This document shows, one piece after another, positions 61,415 to 64,000 of a stretch of DNA of 64,000 nt. The notes beneath the pieces were generated by a model. That model saw only the letters and a program-made list of their open reading frames with translations. It was not told the DNA's origin and searched no databases. Both the position numbers and the translations under genes were made by a program. The DNA lies in assembly GCA_947179485.1 (NCBI GenBank), contig OX359250.1:5043661-5107660 (forward strand). The letters run 5' to 3'. This DNA is from Allacma fusca. Taxonomy: Eukaryota; Arthropoda; Collembola; Symphypleona; Sminthuridae. Each line of letters starts with the position of its first letter. Within the stretch, counting starts at the first letter, position 1.

Positions 61415-63841
61415 ATGTAACAAGCATAGAATGTATGATTCTGTATTTTGAATGTGTACAGAAGCATACAAATATAAATACTAGGATAATAGTCACGTTC
61501 GAAATATTTTATTCCACTAGTGCCACTTTCGGGGTTGCCTTCAGATATAGGATTTCATACTATTTGATGTTTACAAAATTCTTTTAAAATTAGTAATTAC
61601 TAAACTACCGACGCAAATAATGTATCATAGTCTTGGCCTATTCGTTAGCTGCCACGCATTTATGAGTGTTACTATAATAATGATTACATAATATCATCCA
61701 ACATAAAGTTAGGTAATTTAAAATATTTCCTAACTTGAAAAATGTTGGAATTACCACTCCGACCCTATACAAAACAAAAGGCTTAAATATGTAAGACCAG
61801 CAGCTTCTACCCTCCCGCAAATTATAGTCTTCACCGTTGGAGGAAACATGGGATGCATAATTCATATATTTTCTTCTTCCCAAATCAAAATGTAAGGCTT
61901 GATCAGAACTTTGCCCCCATCTTGTGGTAGGATCCAATAAGACGGAAGATTAGACGTCTTCGAAATTTCAACAAAACAAAGGTCTACCTATAGTGCCCCA
62001 TTAGGAGCAGAGAGCCTGGGCCTTCTCCACCACTGTCCATTTGATATTTTTCCCTCAAGTAATTGGCAATGATAACCTTTAAAACCCTAAGTTGGAATAG
62101 GTTTTGGAACATTGTACTCGAATTGGCAATTTTGGTTGCGTATATAATTATGAAAGGTGTGTGGTGTGTACTTATATGTACATATACATATCTACATATA
62201 ATTCTACGATAGCTGATAGGATGCTCATTGGCAAAATGCTACCTACAACGACCAACGACAGTGGCATTGGTACACGTATCTACTTATATAATGTACATAC
62301 ATAGTTTTCGGAGAAGGAAAGTGTAGAGTACAGATTGGTAGACGTCGTCAGCAAAATGATAGTGAAAACGCATGTTGTGTTCCTATAAGCGTACTCCAGT
62401 ACTTATGTATGTAGGTGAGCTGGGAGCATGTAAACCACAGCTGATGTTCTTATCGGGAGTTCACTAATAAAACAATTGTGCAAACACAAACCCTCCCGAC
62501 ATGGAAAAGTTATTGATTTACAAGCTTGTCAAACACAATAAAACGATAAGAATCCTCTCGACGCTCCCTTCTAATCTTAACTTGACTCTTTTGAAATTTT
62601 CCCAAAAGACCGACGATTTTTTCAAATATCCGTATCTCCCAACATGATATCAACTTTAGTCTACACACTCCTGGCAACAACTGACTGTCAAAATCATAAA
62701 TGTTTTACACATTTCAAGAGCTCTGTATAATTTTGGAGAGAGAGAGTGGCATGTAACATACAGTATATGAAGCCCTCCCATAATCAATCTTCCTATTTGT
62801 ATCTTCATTTAATTTGTAGAGTCAATATCTGCTAAAATACTTTCATGAGTATAATTATTTTATACAAGTGTTCCAGAGGTATCTACACCCGAGTATAGGG
62901 AGGGATAGGTGATTAGAACCAACAAGTGGTTTCCATATTATGTATTCCATCAGAAGATCATTTAGTTTTAAAGCCAACTTACAGGGACATATTTGGGACC
63001 ATGGAGCGCAGTGAGCTAGACTGTTCACTCTCGTATCTGCTGACGTTATAATTTATTATTACCCTTAAAAACATGCAGGGATCCAGTCCTCCAGCACCAG
63101 ATATGATATGCAGTTGCTCGAATCTTGTCTTGCTGTCATCTGTGTCAAATATCTCCCTACCACTCCGCTCTCCATTAAGTACCTCTCAATCATATCTTGT
63201 CAATGTTAATAATTTCTATTTCTGGAAATTGCATCTATGATCAATTCAATTTATGGCTCATTCGCGAAAGATAGTCCTGAGGTTACTTGTTATATGTCAT
63301 CATGCCATCATCCTCTCATTTGATTACTACAGTCATTTTGGTAATTCAAATCACAATTTGTCACTACTATATTTGAGGAATTACAGGGGAAATCCTATTG
63401 TTTAACAATCAATGGGGATCTGTAAAATATTTATTATAGATAGTTATGTTCCCTTCCATGTGCACAGTCCAAGACAATACAGTAGAGAATGCAAATCTTT
63501 GTCAGTTGTATTTCTTTTAGAGTTATAAATTACTACTACCGTGAGTAGTAATTATATTATAATAATTACTCGAAACTCATGCTCAGTAGTAGATTGATGG
63601 TAGTATTTCGAACCCAGAGAAATATGACTGGTTCGTCAGGGGCATGTGTTTCCTTACCCAAGGTTGAATTAAAAGATTGAGTTAATGACTGTGAAATTAA
63701 AAATGAATTGAAATAAAAGTGAGGGCCTTGGAGTGGAAGACTTGAAATGACTGGAAAAGTGGAAGTTAAAATGTTTATGAAAAGCCATGGTGGAATAAAT
63801 GATTAACGAAGTATGAAAGAGAGATATGGTCTGTGAGGGGA

Positions 63842-63868
63842 AGAGAGAGAGAGAGAGAGAGAGAGAGG
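63842..63868. repeat. (GA)n microsatellite
   Basis: About 27 bp, ending 70 bp before the acceptor of exon 3. Confidence 0.95.
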
Positions 63869-63938
63869 ATTTTATGGAACGTCTGCGCGTGAGATTATAA
63901 GATGTGACTTTGTTTTGATTGACGTCTGTGTGTTGTAG

Positions 63939-64000
63939 ATTCAAGTCCTCCCGACATCACATCGATCGCTTCGTCCAAGTCAAGCAATCCGAATGATGGT
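63939..64000 (+). CDS. Third coding exon of the His/Ala-rich gene (runs off the window)
   Basis: After acceptor GTGTGTTGTAG the sequence completes the phase-1 codon left by exon 2 and reads DSSPPDITSIASSKSSNPND to the window edge with no stop. The phase agreement across a 12-kb gap supports the join. The conserved domain that would identify the gene must lie beyond position 64,000. Confidence 0.55.
   Translation, partial: MQVLPTSHRSLRPSQAIRMM

Larger units (their letters stand above)
51807..63938 (+). other. Intron 2 of the His/Ala-rich gene (12.1 kb)
   Basis: Bounded by GTAAAT and GTTGTAG. Holds (CT)n at about 53,159-53,175, (GA)n at 54,991, 58,214, 59,261 and 63,842, (GT)n at about 52,665 and 58,530, a stem-loop at 55,909-55,941 and a hAT-like element at 60,501-61,414. 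No other exon recognised, although a small one could be missed. Confidence 0.6.

Overview
This is nuclear DNA of a multicellular eukaryote, most likely an invertebrate and plausibly an arthropod. The evidence is AT-rich sequence, spliced genes with standard GT-AG introns, a metazoan PTEN gene, a His/Ala-rich regulator-like gene with long introns, many (GA)n/(CA)n microsatellites and a dense burden of metazoan hAT, Ty3/Gypsy and LINE elements. I could not fix the species. No operons, CRISPR arrays or rRNA genes were seen; tRNA genes were not searched exhaustively.

Positions 1-25,000 form a transposon graveyard with at least one young insertion. It holds minisatellites (about 90-680, 1,562-2,150, 8,290-8,895), a decayed hAT transposase on the minus strand (2,640-3,900), a small hAT-like element (7,231-7,916), a LINE reverse-transcriptase fragment (9,296-9,970), a short terminal-inverted-repeat element (9,985-10,481), and a nearly intact autonomous hAT transposon (10,773-14,753). 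The autonomous element has a 19-bp perfect terminal inverted repeat, a perfect 8-bp target duplication and a 12-exon transposase. A second hAT-like element follows (14,899-16,434, perfect 8-bp target duplication) with a GTCCC/GGGAC-rich array inside it. After that come Ty3/Gypsy pol fragments in opposite orientations (16,640-17,330 minus; 17,780-18,724 plus) and more short elements to about 24,130. Many of these elements carry their own short word repeated near their ends.

Positions 26,843-29,728 (minus strand) hold PTEN, the PI(3,4,5)P3 3-phosphatase. All five coding exons can be placed with consistent reading phase, giving a 444-residue protein with an intact active site, an enlarged C2-domain loop, and no C-terminal PDZ-binding tripeptide.

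Positions 29,730-46,300 are mostly intergenic, with a few exon-like segments (30,833-31,008 plus; 32,463-32,588 minus) and dispersed repeats. Positions 46,600-64,000 (plus) hold the 5' part of an unrecognised gene: a TATA/GC-box promoter candidate, a 126-bp first coding exon, a 4.2-kb intron, a 280-bp exon coding for His and Ala tracts, a 12.1-kb intron, and the start of a third exon running off the window. Its introns carry several long (GA/CT)n tracts and two short inverted-repeat elements.
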